A DNA stretch of 43,507 nucleotides, taken from NCBI RefSeq assembly GCF_001675045.1, contig NZ_LYPA01000022.1, forward strand, positions 1 to 43,507. Direction: 5' to 3'. Under the pieces are notes generated by a model. That model saw nothing but the letters and a program-made list of their open reading frames with translations. It made no database searches and was not told the origin of the DNA. Position numbers and translations under genes: made by a program. Each line of letters starts with the position of its first letter. The first letter of the stretch is position 1. This document shows positions 24,382 through 33,534 of the stretch, piece by piece. Origin of the DNA: Paenibacillus oryzae. Its GTDB lineage: Bacteria > Bacillota > Bacilli > Paenibacillales > Paenibacillaceae.

Positions 24382-26511
24382 TTATTCAGGCAAAACAAAC
24401 GTCTTTTCTTCGCCGTTCCTTCTTAACAGGAGCGCCGGACTTCCCGCTTCGTCCTGCTGAATTCTCCAATGGGATGGCTCCAGTCCCTTGCTCCCTGCAT
24501 GAGGCTTGATCACCGTAGCAAACCAGCTTCCCTTATCCGATGCCGACAGCCCTTGCACAACCTTCAGCGGCGTCATCGTCATGGGATGCACCGATTCCCA
24601 GCTATCCTCGACATCCAGCTCCATTCCTTGGGGGCCAAATAGAAGAAGCTCGCAGCCCTGCAATTGCGGAGCTTGCAGCCCTGTCTTTTGCGCTTCCGTC
24701 TGCGGTTGCGTCTGCGGTTGCGTCTTCTGTGCTTCCGACTTCTGCGGTTGCGTCTTCTGCGGCTCCGCCTTCTGCCGCTCCGTCCCAATGTCCGGCCCGC
24801 TTCCATCCGCATAATAGCAAACGGTCTCTTGTTGACCGCCGGTATCGGCATTCAGCCGCTTGACGTCCCACTCCAGCAAGCGGGCATGCAGTCTGTGCTG
24901 ATACACATGCTCCGTCCCGGCCTCCGCAGCAAGCCGGTCAAGAATCACCCATTCCCCGCTGTCCAGAAACCAGACCGCCCGGCGATGCATGACCCCGCGC
25001 AGGGCATAGCCGTCATGCTCCGCGCATATCAAGCCTTGCTCCGGCTCCCACCGGACAAGAGCAACCGAAGCTTCGGGCGCGCCCCAGCGCTGCGTACGCA
25101 AATAAGGCGTCTGATCCTGGCCGTCGACCAGGACGGTATTATGCGCGGCGGTGCTTTTGAAGTAGCGGCGCCATGGATTTTCCATGTAGGTGTATGTTCC
25201 GGGATCAACAAACAAAGCTTCCCCAAAAGCACATAGCTCAAACGACAACGCATCGGCATGACCATGCGGACCACCAAGGGCGCCCGCATCAAAGATCATC
25301 TGCTGGCCGCCCCCGCCAAGGCCGTAATACCCCGCGTGCGGGAATGCAAACGGCAGCTCCACAAGCGAGTTACGGGGAGCCTCCCCCGCCTCCATCGATT
25401 TATCGGCGCTTGCGTTTGGCTCAGTCGCTACTCCAGTTGTTGTCGCTTCTCCTGCCTTAACGTTCCAGGCAGCTTCTCTGTTCAGACCCGCTGTCTCCTC
25501 CGCCGCCGCAACCAGAGCATGGATGTCATCCGGCCCGACGGTCCACATCTGCTCGTGAAGCTGGTCGTGCAGCAGCAGCTCGGGACGTTTGTAATACAAT
25601 GCCGCGGCGTTGAGATCAGGGGGCTGATTGGCGAAGGAATCCGCAAATGGAGCCATGCTGCCGTCCTGCCTTTTCATGGAATAGGCAAACCGGGCCATCC
25701 CGGCCAATATATCCTCATAACGCTCCGAAAATGACATACCACGTTTTTTAAGCATGACCGCGCAATCGACGAACAGCTCCAGAGACACCATATGATAATG
25801 AGGCGTCAACTCCGCATGTACGCCGTCCGGCAGCACCTGAACGGCAATACATTCCTCCAGCCGCCGGATCGCCGTTTTGGTCCACTCCCCGCTTTCCTCC
25901 CAGGAATGAAAGGTCAATGCGGCGCTGAGCAAGCCGATCATGTGCATAATGGAGTGATTGATTTCGATGCTGGCTTTATAATCGGCGAGGAAATGAGCGT
26001 GCTCCTTGACCGATGCCAGGAAGCGGCTTTTCCCCTCCTCCGTCCAGCTGTCCGATCCATCGAAAAAATGATAGGCATACGTCCATTGACGAAGGCGCAG
26101 TCCTGTTTCCAGAAGACGCCAGGGACCCGGCCTTTGGAAATAGGTCAGCTCTTCGGCAGGCAGGCCATGGGGACAAGGCTGCGTTTCAATCCAGCTCAGG
26201 ATATGCTCCAGCGCCTTGGCGGCATATTTCTCATCGCCGGTACAGGCATAGGCAATACCCAAGGAACGGAGATGCTTGAAGCGGTTGATTCCCCAAGTAA
26301 ATTCCTTGTCTCCCGTTGGGTTGTACAGCCAATTGATTGGCGTGCCCAAGTCGATCAGTTGATTTTTCCATAGTATTTCGCCGCTTTGGCACCAGCGTTC
26401 CGCCTCAATGATCGCCTGCTTGGCTTGCACAGGAAATAACCTCGCAAACGTCTTCCCCCATTCCGCTCTCTGTCCCGGTTCAAAAAACAAGTAGTCCTCC
26501 ACTGCCCCCAT
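24382..26511 (-). CDS. Heparinase II/III-family polysaccharide lyase
   Basis: 709 residues, no signal peptide. An (alpha/alpha) toroid occupies about 20-340, with EINHSIMHM (Asn185/His186 of the active site) and TPHYHMVSLELF (Tyr239). The heparinase II/III C-terminal domain follows, with GGPHGHADALSFEL (His418 region) and KSTAAHNTVLVDGQDQ. Such enzymes cleave uronic-acid polysaccharides by beta-elimination, leaving unsaturated uronates. Residues 578-612 are a Gln/Lys/Pro-rich repeat (QKTQPQ units) inserted in the beta domain, which is unusual. The ATG at 26511 is preceded by AGGAGAGAGG. It probably has its own promoter at 26579 under YesN-type control and is followed closely by the 809-residue protein gene. 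Confidence 0.85.
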   Translation of the reverse strand: MGAVEDYLFFEPGQRAEWGKTFARLFPVQAKQAIIEAERWCQSGEILWKNQLIDLGTPINWLYNPTGDKEFTWGINRFKHLRSLGIAYACTGDEKYAAKALEHILSWIETQPCPHGLPAEELTYFQRPGPWRLLETGLRLRQWTYAYHFFDGSDSWTEEGKSRFLASVKEHAHFLADYKASIEINHSIMHMIGLLSAALTFHSWEESGEWTKTAIRRLEECIAVQVLPDGVHAELTPHYHMVSLELFVDCAVMLKKRGMSFSERYEDILAGMARFAYSMKRQDGSMAPFADSFANQPPDLNAAALYYKRPELLLHDQLHEQMWTVGPDDIHALVAAAEETAGLNREAAWNVKAGEATTTGVATEPNASADKSMEAGEAPRNSLVELPFAFPHAGYYGLGGGGQQMIFDAGALGGPHGHADALSFELCAFGEALFVDPGTYTYMENPWRRYFKSTAAHNTVLVDGQDQTPYLRTQRWGAPEASVALVRWEPEQGLICAEHDGYALRGVMHRRAVWFLDSGEWVILDRLAAEAGTEHVYQHRLHARLLEWDVKRLNADTGGQQETVCYYADGSGPDIGTERQKAEPQKTQPQKSEAQKTQPQTQPQTEAQKTGLQAPQLQGCELLLFGPQGMELDVEDSWESVHPMTMTPLKVVQGLSASDKGSWFATVIKPHAGSKGLEPSHWRIQQDEAGSPALLLRRNGEEKTFVLPE

Positions 26512-26547
26512 CCTCTCTCCTCATCTTTTTGCGTGATAGCAGCAGAA

Positions 26548-26565
26548 GCTGCCCCTTGGGACAGC
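26548..26565 (-). other. Stem-loop in the heparinase-gene leader
   Basis: GCTGTCCC AA GGGGCAGC on the minus strand, extendable with G-U pairs. It lies between the predicted start site and the ribosome site, without a T-run, so it is more likely an RNA-stabilising hairpin than a terminator. Confidence 0.35.
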
Positions 26566-26578
26566 CTCCTGACTAGAT

Positions 26579-26650
26579 ATTATAAAGGTTCATTCCTGAA
26601 GTTTATTGGTTATTCCGGGATGCTTAATAGTTGTTCCTGATGCTTATTTG
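26579..26650 (-). promoter_or_regulatory. Promoter and candidate YesN operator of the heparinase gene
   Basis: A TATAAT -10 (26579-26584, minus strand) without a good -35. Three direct repeats of a GGTTNATTCCTGAxG-like word start at 26587, 26608 and 26630 (plus-strand reading), so 21-22 bases apart, abutting the -10. Activators with AraC-type domains commonly bind phased direct repeats next to weak promoters. Confidence 0.45.
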
Positions 26651-28044
26651 CCTAATGTGCCTTGCAGCTTTTTGGCGCTGAACGAAGGATCGGCTTTAAT
26701 ATCGGTCAAACCTTCGGATCTTGCGGCTGCAAGCGCCTTGCCGTAACGGCTGTTCAAATCGGAGATTACGGCTTCAATATCCTGATTTCCAGTCAAAATA
26801 TATTCGTTAAACAGATCCGCAGCTTTCTTTCCTTCCAGCTTGGTTTCCGTAATGGAAAGAGGAGTTGCCGGATAAATACCGTCGTATTGAGTCGGCAGGA
26901 AGCCTTCGATTCCTTTCAGCTCCGGTTTGCCCGCTTTTTCGTTGACGAATGGCAGCACGGACAAGCCAAGGCCTTTTTCCTGATAATCGACGCGTAAATC
27001 CTCGCTGTACAGATATTCAACAAACTTGGCCGCGGCTTCCTTATTCTCGGACTTGTCGCTAATGCCTACATAACCCGTCGCATTTACCCAGCTTACGCCG
27101 TCGATTACGCCGTCTTTGGTTGGCACCGGGGCAGTCGACCAGTTAATATCGGTCGGGAATTGCGATGAATAGACCGCCGGTTCGCCGGAATGGTTAACAT
27201 ACATTCCAATTTTACCTTGAGCAAACTGGGCGCGCAGCGGATCGATATCCAGCGATTCAGCCCCCGGCAGCAAGCTGCCGTCGACTTTGATTTGGCGAAG
27301 CGCCTCGCTAATATCGCGGTACATGCCAAAATCGAATTCTCCCGTCTGGAAGTTGTAGCCCTCATGGCCGGTTTCCGAGTCAAGCGTGCCGCTGGCAAAA
27401 GCCGGACGAGTAAAGCCGGAGCCGGATTTGAAGTTGCTCGCGAAGCCGTAAATGCCCTCCGCCTTGCCTTGCTCCGTAATTTTTTTGGCTGCGTCCACCA
27501 TTTCATCCAACGTTTTAGGCGGCTCGGAATAACCCGCTTTCTCCATCAAATCCACATTGTAGAGCAAGCGCCAGAACTGGCCGGTATTGGGCAGCGTATA
27601 CACTTTTCCATTCAGCTTGTAGACGTTGTCCACCAGCAAGCCGTCAAACTTTGCCATCAGATCGGCGCTAAGCAAGCCGTCAAGCTGAGTCAAATAGCCT
27701 TTATTGACATAGGTCTGAAAATCATAAATTTTCAACACGTCGGGAGCCTGGTTGCTCGCAAATGCTACTTCAACGGCCTGATTGTAGTTGTCGGCCATAA
27801 CCTTCATTTCGACTTCGATATTATCGGTGTTTGTTGCATTATATTCATCCACTTTTTTCTGCATATAATCCATATCATGCCGATCCGCCGTCCAATAAGC
27901 GATTTTTGTTTTTGGAGTCGCCCCCGCGCTTTCCTCAGGCTTCGGATCGGAACCTTTGTTTGTGGAGCAAGCCGCCAGTGTAAGCGCAGTCACCAGCAAG
28001 CAACAGATCAGAAACGAGCTACGTGCAAGCATTCTTTTTTTCAT
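26644..28044 (-). CDS. Extracellular solute-binding lipoprotein of a carbohydrate ABC importer
   Basis: 466 residues. A lipoprotein signal peptide ends in LTLAAC with Cys26, followed by a Ser/Pro/Glu linker. The mature part is a type 1 periplasmic-binding fold of the sugar-binding class (ARGSEGLTD-type end, YDFQTYVNKGYLTQLDGLL, MYVNHSGEPAVY). It captures oligosaccharides at the outer membrane face and delivers them to the two permeases encoded to the right. I chose the ATG at 28044 (MKKRMLARS) because GGGGAGG precedes it. It lies downstream of the regulator gene, an unusual order, and probably has its own promoter near 28140. Confidence 0.9.
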   Translation of the reverse strand: MKKRMLARSSFLICCLLVTALTLAACSTNKGSDPKPEESAGATPKTKIAYWTADRHDMDYMQKKVDEYNATNTDNIEVEMKVMADNYNQAVEVAFASNQAPDVLKIYDFQTYVNKGYLTQLDGLLSADLMAKFDGLLVDNVYKLNGKVYTLPNTGQFWRLLYNVDLMEKAGYSEPPKTLDEMVDAAKKITEQGKAEGIYGFASNFKSGSGFTRPAFASGTLDSETGHEGYNFQTGEFDFGMYRDISEALRQIKVDGSLLPGAESLDIDPLRAQFAQGKIGMYVNHSGEPAVYSSQFPTDINWSTAPVPTKDGVIDGVSWVNATGYVGISDKSENKEAAAKFVEYLYSEDLRVDYQEKGLGLSVLPFVNEKAGKPELKGIEGFLPTQYDGIYPATPLSITETKLEGKKAADLFNEYILTGNQDIEAVISDLNSRYGKALAAARSEGLTDIKADPSFSAKKLQGTLGK

Positions 28045-28137
28045 CTGTCTAACCTCCCCTTTGTTTGACAAGCATAAGGCCTCCTGTCGCCGCAGTCTCC
28101 TTGCGGAAGCCTTGGTCAAGCCCTGCTTGCTGACCTC

Positions 28138-28164
28138 ATTGTAGCATCGAACGCTTTATGTCCA
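28138..28164 (-). promoter_or_regulatory. Possible promoter of the solute-binding protein gene
   Basis: Extended -10 TGCTACAAT (box at 28138-28143) with TGGACA at 28159-28164. The spacing is only 15 bases, so the extended -10 would carry most of the signal. Confidence 0.4.
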
Positions 28165-28198
28165 TGAAGGACAAAGATACGATTTAGGGAGGGTAAAA

Positions 28199-29833
28199 TC
28201 ACTCTGATTCCCCGTGCAAGGAAGCTTGTCCATATTTGCCCCGGAATTCCGTAGGCGTTAATCCTGTGTGCTTTTTGAACAGCTCGGTAAAATAAGGACG
28301 GTCCTTGTAGCCTAGCTCAAACGTAATATCCTGCACCTGCATACCCTCCAGCAGCAGCTCCTTCGCCTTGTCCATACGGGCCGAAGTGACGTATTGCATA
28401 AAGGTCATTCCCGTCTCCTTTTTGAATAGATTGGAGAAATAACTGGGGCTAAGATGCACTACGCCCGCACATTCCTGAACGGTCAGCTCGCTGCCAAGCT
28501 TGGAGGCTATATAACTCAAGGACTGGTGAATCAGCTGTCCCACATTGTTTTTTTGCCGCTTCTGCACCCACTCGCAGCCCGTCATGCCCAACGCTTTTAC
28601 ATCCTGAATCAGATCCGAGGTGGAGGAATACCTGCCCTTTTTGATGACGCTTAACCTCTCGTCCAGCCACACTCTTTGTTTGTCATCCGCTTTTTCGGCC
28701 ACAACCCGGTAGATGGTAAACGCCAAGCCATAGAACAGATTGGTCATGACTTCCGGGTCCGGCGGCGCCGGGTATCGCAAGCACTCTTCCGAAATGGCAT
28801 CCAGCAAGCTCTCGACGCCTTCCCGGTTTCCCGACCGCAGGCAATAAAGCAGCTCCACTTCCTTGTCCAGCGAATATTGAGGGGTGATATGGGCTTGCGT
28901 GGCAATATCGCTGTAGGATATGATGCAGCCGCCGTCGGAGTAGAACTGATAGCTGATTGCTGTTTTGGCCTGCTCGTAGGATAACGAAATGTCGCAGATT
29001 CCATCCACCGGCCCGCCTACTCCGATCGAAAGCTCGCGTTTGGCGTATTGTCTGACATTGTGACGGCATGCTTCCGCCAGCGCCATCGCCTGGCTATCTT
29101 CCTTCAGATTAAGCAGCAGGACAAATTGTCCCAAATGCTCCCTGAATACAACACCTTTTGTTTCCTTGCGGAAGGTCTCCTCCATAATATTTTGCACCGC
29201 AAAACGGGCAAGCTCCACCTCCCGCACAGATAAACGGGCGTTTTCATCCATAAAGCCGTCTAGTTGGGCTACCATGGCTACAAATCCGCTTTTGTCCAGC
29301 TCGATGCCGAGAAAATCCCACTTTTCACCCGCACGCTCCGGCAGCTCGCCATGCCGGATCAGCAAGCGGAAATATTCCTGTCTCAGGTAAGGCAGGCTTT
29401 CCCGGACCTTGCGCTCCAGCTCCATGCGGTTTGAACGCGCCAAACGCTCCGCCTCGATCTGGGCCTTGGCGCGCAGCGCCACCTCCAGAATTTGAGCCGA
29501 GGTGAACGGCTTCACCAAATAATCGAACGCTCCGAGACGGACAGACTCCTTGGCGCATTCAAAATCGGAGTACCCGCTGAAAAAAATGACCTTGGCCTCC
29601 GGCTCGGAGCCATTCCGCATCTCACGAATCATGTCGATACCGCTCCGGCCCGGCATGCGGATATCCGTCAAAACGATATCGGGCTTCCGCTCCCGGATAA
29701 GCTCCAGCCCTTCCTGACCGTTCATCGCCGTACCCGCAATTTCGATACCGTGCTCCGACCACGGTATTTTTTTCAGCAAGCCGTCGATTACTGCCTTTAC
29801 GTCATCGATTATACATATCGTGATTGCGCTCAT
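28199..29833 (-). CDS. YesN-type response regulator (REC plus AraC HTH)
   Basis: 544 residues. The receiver domain at 1-120 has acidic residues IIDD at 8-11, phosphoacceptor Asp57 in LTDIRM, and Lys in YLVKPFT. A long middle segment of the YesN family follows. The C-terminal 100 residues carry two AraC helix-turn-helices, TVQECAGVVHLSPSYFSNLFKK and VQDITFELGYKDRPYFTELFKK. It is activated by the kinase encoded just upstream; the ATG overlaps the kinase stop by 4 bases. Such regulators turn on the neighbouring polysaccharide genes when the sugar is sensed outside the cell. Confidence 0.92.
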   Translation of the reverse strand: MSAITICIIDDVKAVIDGLLKKIPWSEHGIEIAGTAMNGQEGLELIRERKPDIVLTDIRMPGRSGIDMIREMRNGSEPEAKVIFFSGYSDFECAKESVRLGAFDYLVKPFTSAQILEVALRAKAQIEAERLARSNRMELERKVRESLPYLRQEYFRLLIRHGELPERAGEKWDFLGIELDKSGFVAMVAQLDGFMDENARLSVREVELARFAVQNIMEETFRKETKGVVFREHLGQFVLLLNLKEDSQAMALAEACRHNVRQYAKRELSIGVGGPVDGICDISLSYEQAKTAISYQFYSDGGCIISYSDIATQAHITPQYSLDKEVELLYCLRSGNREGVESLLDAISEECLRYPAPPDPEVMTNLFYGLAFTIYRVVAEKADDKQRVWLDERLSVIKKGRYSSTSDLIQDVKALGMTGCEWVQKRQKNNVGQLIHQSLSYIASKLGSELTVQECAGVVHLSPSYFSNLFKKETGMTFMQYVTSARMDKAKELLLEGMQVQDITFELGYKDRPYFTELFKKHTGLTPTEFRGKYGQASLHGESE

Positions 29834-31593
29834 TCGTGAATCACCTCGTGTATGGGAATAGTCAGTTTAACCGTCGTTGCAACGCCGGGTTCGCTGTAAA
29901 GCTCCATGGCGGCTTTTTCCCCGTAATACAGCTTTAGCCGCGATCTCACGTTGGCAAGCGCATAGCTGTCCAGCTTGTCGGGAGGATGGTTCAAAAGGCG
30001 CTCGACCTGCGCCGCATCCATGCCGGTTCCGTTATCGGTTACTATAAGCGTCAGCAAACCGTCGGCCTCAATGGCCTCAATGACGATTCGGCCCTGATGA
30101 GGCAGCTCTTGAAAGCCGTGCAGGATGGAGTTTTCGACGAGCGGCTGCAGCACTATTTTGAGTACGGGATAGGCTAGAAGGCTGTCCTCTGCCGGTTTGA
30201 TTTCGTAGCGGAACAAATCGGGATAACACATGGCCTGCAGCTTCAAATATTGCTCCACATGCTCAAGCTCCTGACGCAGCGTCGTTATTTCCTTGCCATT
30301 GTTCAAACCTAGCCGGAACAGCAGCGACAGCGATACAATCATTTCCCCGACAGCCTGGCTTTCCTCCATTTCGCTTTTCCAATAAATTGTATTTAGCGTA
30401 TTGTACAAAAAGTGGGGATCAATCTGCGCCTGCAGCGCCTTGATCTCCGACTTGCGCTTGGCCTGCTCCGAAACCTTGACCTCCTCCAGCAGCTCCTGAA
30501 TTTGCTCCAGCATCCGGTTGAACTTGTGCCCCACCTGGCTAATCTCATCCTCAAAGGCGCTTTCGAACCGGACATCCAGCTTGTTCCGCTCCACCTTCAT
30601 CATCAGGTTGCGCAGCTTGAACAGCGGCTTGAGCAGCAGCTCCGACAGCATGCTGGACATAATGAGCGCCAACAGAACGCATGCCCCCATAATGGTCAAT
30701 ATAGTCCATCGCATCCGGCTAATTGGCCGCAGCAGCTCGGACTTGGACTGATAACCTACAATCGCCCAATCGGGATTCATGCCAAGTGCGGCATAGTTGA
30801 CCAGAAAAAGCTCTCCTGACGCGTTGCGGTATTCAAAATTCCCTTTGCTGTCATCACCGGATTGCTCGTAGATACGGGAATTATCGTTAACCGGATTGTT
30901 GATGGAGGACAATACGCCTTGTCCTTTCCGATCAATGATCAGCTGATTAATGCTCGTTTCGCTCCTATTGGACATAATTAGCTTCTCCAAGTATTCCTCG
31001 CGAATATTGACTATGACATAGGTCGATGCAACCGGATTTTCGAACAGCGGCTTGATAATAAGCGATATAACGGGATTGCCTCTGCGAAACAGCTCCTCGT
31101 CGTGTCCGGGTACCCATAGCATGTTCCATGGACCATTTACGGTATTAATTTTGTCATATAAAAGCGTGTCTTCAAACGCCCGCCCGCTTCGGGAATTTTC
31201 GGTGGGATAAAATTCTCCGATTGGCGTGTGCAGCAGCACCGTATCAATGGACTGATCCGCTACCATAAGCTGGGCGAAGGCGGTTTGCATCTGCGAAAGA
31301 TGATAAAAATAGTTATTTCCGCTATCTCCCTGAACGTCCTTCATCGTTTGCTGAAAAGGCTCGCCCATCATCAGCGTTGAAACGAGCACCACGATATTTC
31401 TCAAGCGTTCATCCAGCACCTGCGCCGTTCTGTTCAGCGTATCCTGGCTTGTTTTGGTCGCTTGCAGCTCCATTTCATGAGAAAAAAACACGGAAACATA
31501 AGTTCCCGTGGCGGATATGCAAACAACAGTTAATAAAACAAACGAAACCCAAAGCCGCTGCTTCAGCGACATTTTCCGAAAAAAATGCTTCAT
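29830..31593 (-). CDS. YesM-type sensor histidine kinase
   Basis: 587 residues. Membrane segments lie at about 13-36 and 295-319, enclosing an extracytoplasmic sensor of about 260 residues (Cache-like). A HAMP linker follows, then the His_kinase domain with phosphoacceptor His394 in QIDPHFLYNTLN, and a HATPase domain with VENSILHGF and VTDNGTGMD. It phosphorylates the YesN-like partner encoded next. The ATG follows AAAGGCGATG, 61 bases after the second permease gene, so permeases, kinase and regulator form one operon. In comparable loci the sensor may read the sugar itself or the loaded binding protein. Confidence 0.92.
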   Translation of the reverse strand: MKHFFRKMSLKQRLWVSFVLLTVVCISATGTYVSVFFSHEMELQATKTSQDTLNRTAQVLDERLRNIVVLVSTLMMGEPFQQTMKDVQGDSGNNYFYHLSQMQTAFAQLMVADQSIDTVLLHTPIGEFYPTENSRSGRAFEDTLLYDKINTVNGPWNMLWVPGHDEELFRRGNPVISLIIKPLFENPVASTYVIVNIREEYLEKLIMSNRSETSINQLIIDRKGQGVLSSINNPVNDNSRIYEQSGDDSKGNFEYRNASGELFLVNYAALGMNPDWAIVGYQSKSELLRPISRMRWTILTIMGACVLLALIMSSMLSELLLKPLFKLRNLMMKVERNKLDVRFESAFEDEISQVGHKFNRMLEQIQELLEEVKVSEQAKRKSEIKALQAQIDPHFLYNTLNTIYWKSEMEESQAVGEMIVSLSLLFRLGLNNGKEITTLRQELEHVEQYLKLQAMCYPDLFRYEIKPAEDSLLAYPVLKIVLQPLVENSILHGFQELPHQGRIVIEAIEADGLLTLIVTDNGTGMDAAQVERLLNHPPDKLDSYALANVRSRLKLYYGEKAAMELYSEPGVATTVKLTIPIHEVIHE

Positions 31594-31654
31594 TCGTTCA
31601 TCGCCTTTATCTGTGGATTCCTCTATATGCGGATGCCCTATCTTTGCGGATGGA

Positions 31655-32497
31655 TCAACCCTTGACGGCTCCTACATTCACCTGCATAAAGGAACGGTTG
31701 GCAAACAGATAAACGAGCAGGAGCGGCAAAATGGAGATACAAGCGCCGGCCAGCATCAGCTGGTTTTCAACCGCGGCCCCCGCCCCGTAGCGCAGGCCAG
31801 CCAGTCCAACAGGCAGCGTTTGTAATTCCGGACGAGTCAGGGAGAACACAAGCGGCAAAATATATTCGTTCCAGGCTCCTCTGAAGGTAAACAGCGCAAC
31901 TACCGCCAAAGCGGGCCTCAGGAGCGGCAAAATAATCCGCCAGAAGATAGAGTAGAAGTTGCAGCCGTCAATCAGCGCCGCTTCATCAAGCTCCTTGGGA
32001 ATGCCCCGGAAAAAGCCGATAACCATAAAGAAAGCGGTTGCGTGCGCACTAATTAGAATGATTATGACACCCCATAATGATTTCTGCAATCCAATAGAAA
32101 CCATCAGATCAAATTGCGGGCGAAGCACAACCGCGCCGATGGAAATAAAAAGGGTGAACGATTGCAGCAGGATATAAATCCTTTTTCCTTTGAAGGCCAC
32201 TCTGTCCACCGCGTAAGCGGCCATCGCCGCCACAAGCAGCGTGCCGACAGTAACAAATACAGATACAAACAAGCTGTTGAAGGTAAAGGCGGAAAAATCA
32301 GCCTGCGTCCATGCCGTGAGATAGTTTTTGAATTCCCACGTAGAGGGCAGGAAGGTTGCCCCCGTCGTAAGCTCCAGATTGGTTTTTAGTGATCCCAATA
32401 TAGCAATAATGATTGGAAACAGCATCAGCGCAGAGGTCGTCAGCAGCAAAAGCCAGACCGGAATGCGGAGAATAATTTTGCGAATGGACATGGACAT
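31655..32497 (-). CDS. Carbohydrate ABC transporter permease, MalG/LplC type
   Basis: 280 residues, six membrane segments. The EAA loop KELDEAALIDGCNFYSIFWRIILP starts at about 168 and docks the ATPase. The start MSMSIRKII follows AGGGGGAAA. It pairs with the other permease 13 bases upstream to form the channel, fed by the lipoprotein encoded at 26644-28044. No nucleotide-binding subunit is encoded in this window, so a shared MsmX-type ATPase is expected to power it. Confidence 0.92.
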   Translation of the reverse strand: MSMSIRKIILRIPVWLLLLTTSALMLFPIIIAILGSLKTNLELTTGATFLPSTWEFKNYLTAWTQADFSAFTFNSLFVSVFVTVGTLLVAAMAAYAVDRVAFKGKRIYILLQSFTLFISIGAVVLRPQFDLMVSIGLQKSLWGVIIILISAHATAFFMVIGFFRGIPKELDEAALIDGCNFYSIFWRIILPLLRPALAVVALFTFRGAWNEYILPLVFSLTRPELQTLPVGLAGLRYGAGAAVENQLMLAGACISILPLLLVYLFANRSFMQVNVGAVKG

Positions 32498-32510
32498 GAT
32501 GGTTTCCCCC

Positions 32511-33401
32511 TTAGTATATGCTGTTAAGCTTTTTGGACATCCAGAAGTACATCCATGTAATCAAGCCCACGATAACGGCCGTTGTAAAGCCAACTGCGCT
32601 GCCGTATCCGATATTTTGAACGGAGGTTCCGGTGGTCGTAAGCGGGAAAAAGAGCTTGTACAGGTAAAGATACATAACCTCTGTTTTGCCGAACGGGCCG
32701 CCTTCTGTAAGCACCATGATGCTTTCATAACCTTTAAGAGAAACAGTAATGGCCAGCATAACAATCATTTGAAGCACAGGTCCCAGCATGGGAATGGTAA
32801 TATACCAGAGCCGCTGGGCGGGATTGACGCCATCCAGCGAAGCCGCTTCATAGATATCCTCGGGAATGCTCTGCAATCCGGCGAGAAACAATAGCATATA
32901 GTTCCCGACCGCTCCCCACACCGCAATAATGATAGTCGTCAGCATAGCCATGCCCGCACCCAGCCAGTCAACCGGCGCGGATACGATGCCGAGCTTCAGC
33001 AAATATTGATTGATAACGCCGTTATAGGAATTAAATACGATGTAAAAGACGATGGACATAACGGATGCGCTAAAGATGGTAGGCAGGAAAAAAATTGCCC
33101 TGAACACATGTCTGCCGCGCAGCTTCCGATTAAGAATAACAGCCAGGATAAGCGATAGCGGCAGCGTTATAATCAGTTTGCCACCGGCATAGACGAATGT
33201 ATTCCCGACAGAATGCCAAAACTCCGCATCCCTTCCCACGCGGGCAAAGTTGTCGAGTCCGATAAAACGCGGCGTGCCGTAGCCCTGATAATCAAAAAAC
33301 ATATATCGAAGCGCCCAAACGATGGGATACAGGCCTAACGCCACGGTCAGAAAAAAGCTGGGAAAGCTGAACAAATAAGCTCCGAGTTTACTTCTATGCA
33401 T
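32511..33401 (-). CDS. Carbohydrate ABC transporter permease, MalF/LplB type
   Basis: 296 residues, six membrane segments. The EAA loop EDIYEAASLDGVNPAQRLWY lies at about 181-200. I chose the ATG at 33401 (MHRSKLG) because AAGGGGAGATG is just in front; the frame stays open eight codons further. First gene of the operon permease-permease-kinase-regulator. Its upstream region contains a 38-39-bp tandem repeat (33438-33534). Confidence 0.92.
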   Translation of the reverse strand: MHRSKLGAYLFSFPSFFLTVALGLYPIVWALRYMFFDYQGYGTPRFIGLDNFARVGRDAEFWHSVGNTFVYAGGKLIITLPLSLILAVILNRKLRGRHVFRAIFFLPTIFSASVMSIVFYIVFNSYNGVINQYLLKLGIVSAPVDWLGAGMAMLTTIIIAVWGAVGNYMLLFLAGLQSIPEDIYEAASLDGVNPAQRLWYITIPMLGPVLQMIVMLAITVSLKGYESIMVLTEGGPFGKTEVMYLYLYKLFFPLTTTGTSVQNIGYGSAVGFTTAVIVGLITWMYFWMSKKLNSIY

Positions 33402-33437
33402 GCCCTCATCTCCCCTTAGTATCATGTTACGGTATAT

Positions 33438-33534
33438 GGTGCTTTGTTTCTTTTTAAGTGCTGCTTGGTGCTCTGTGGTGCTTTGTTTCTTTTAAGTGCT
33501 GCTTGGTGATCTGTGGTGCTTTGTTTCTTTTAAC
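33438..33534. repeat. 38-39-bp tandem repeat, 2.5 copies
   Basis: Units start at 33438, 33477 and 33515 with GGTGCTTTGTTTCTTTT and continue AAGTGCTGCTTGGTG. They lie in the 5' region of the permease operon, about 35 bases from its start codon. Confidence 0.85.
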
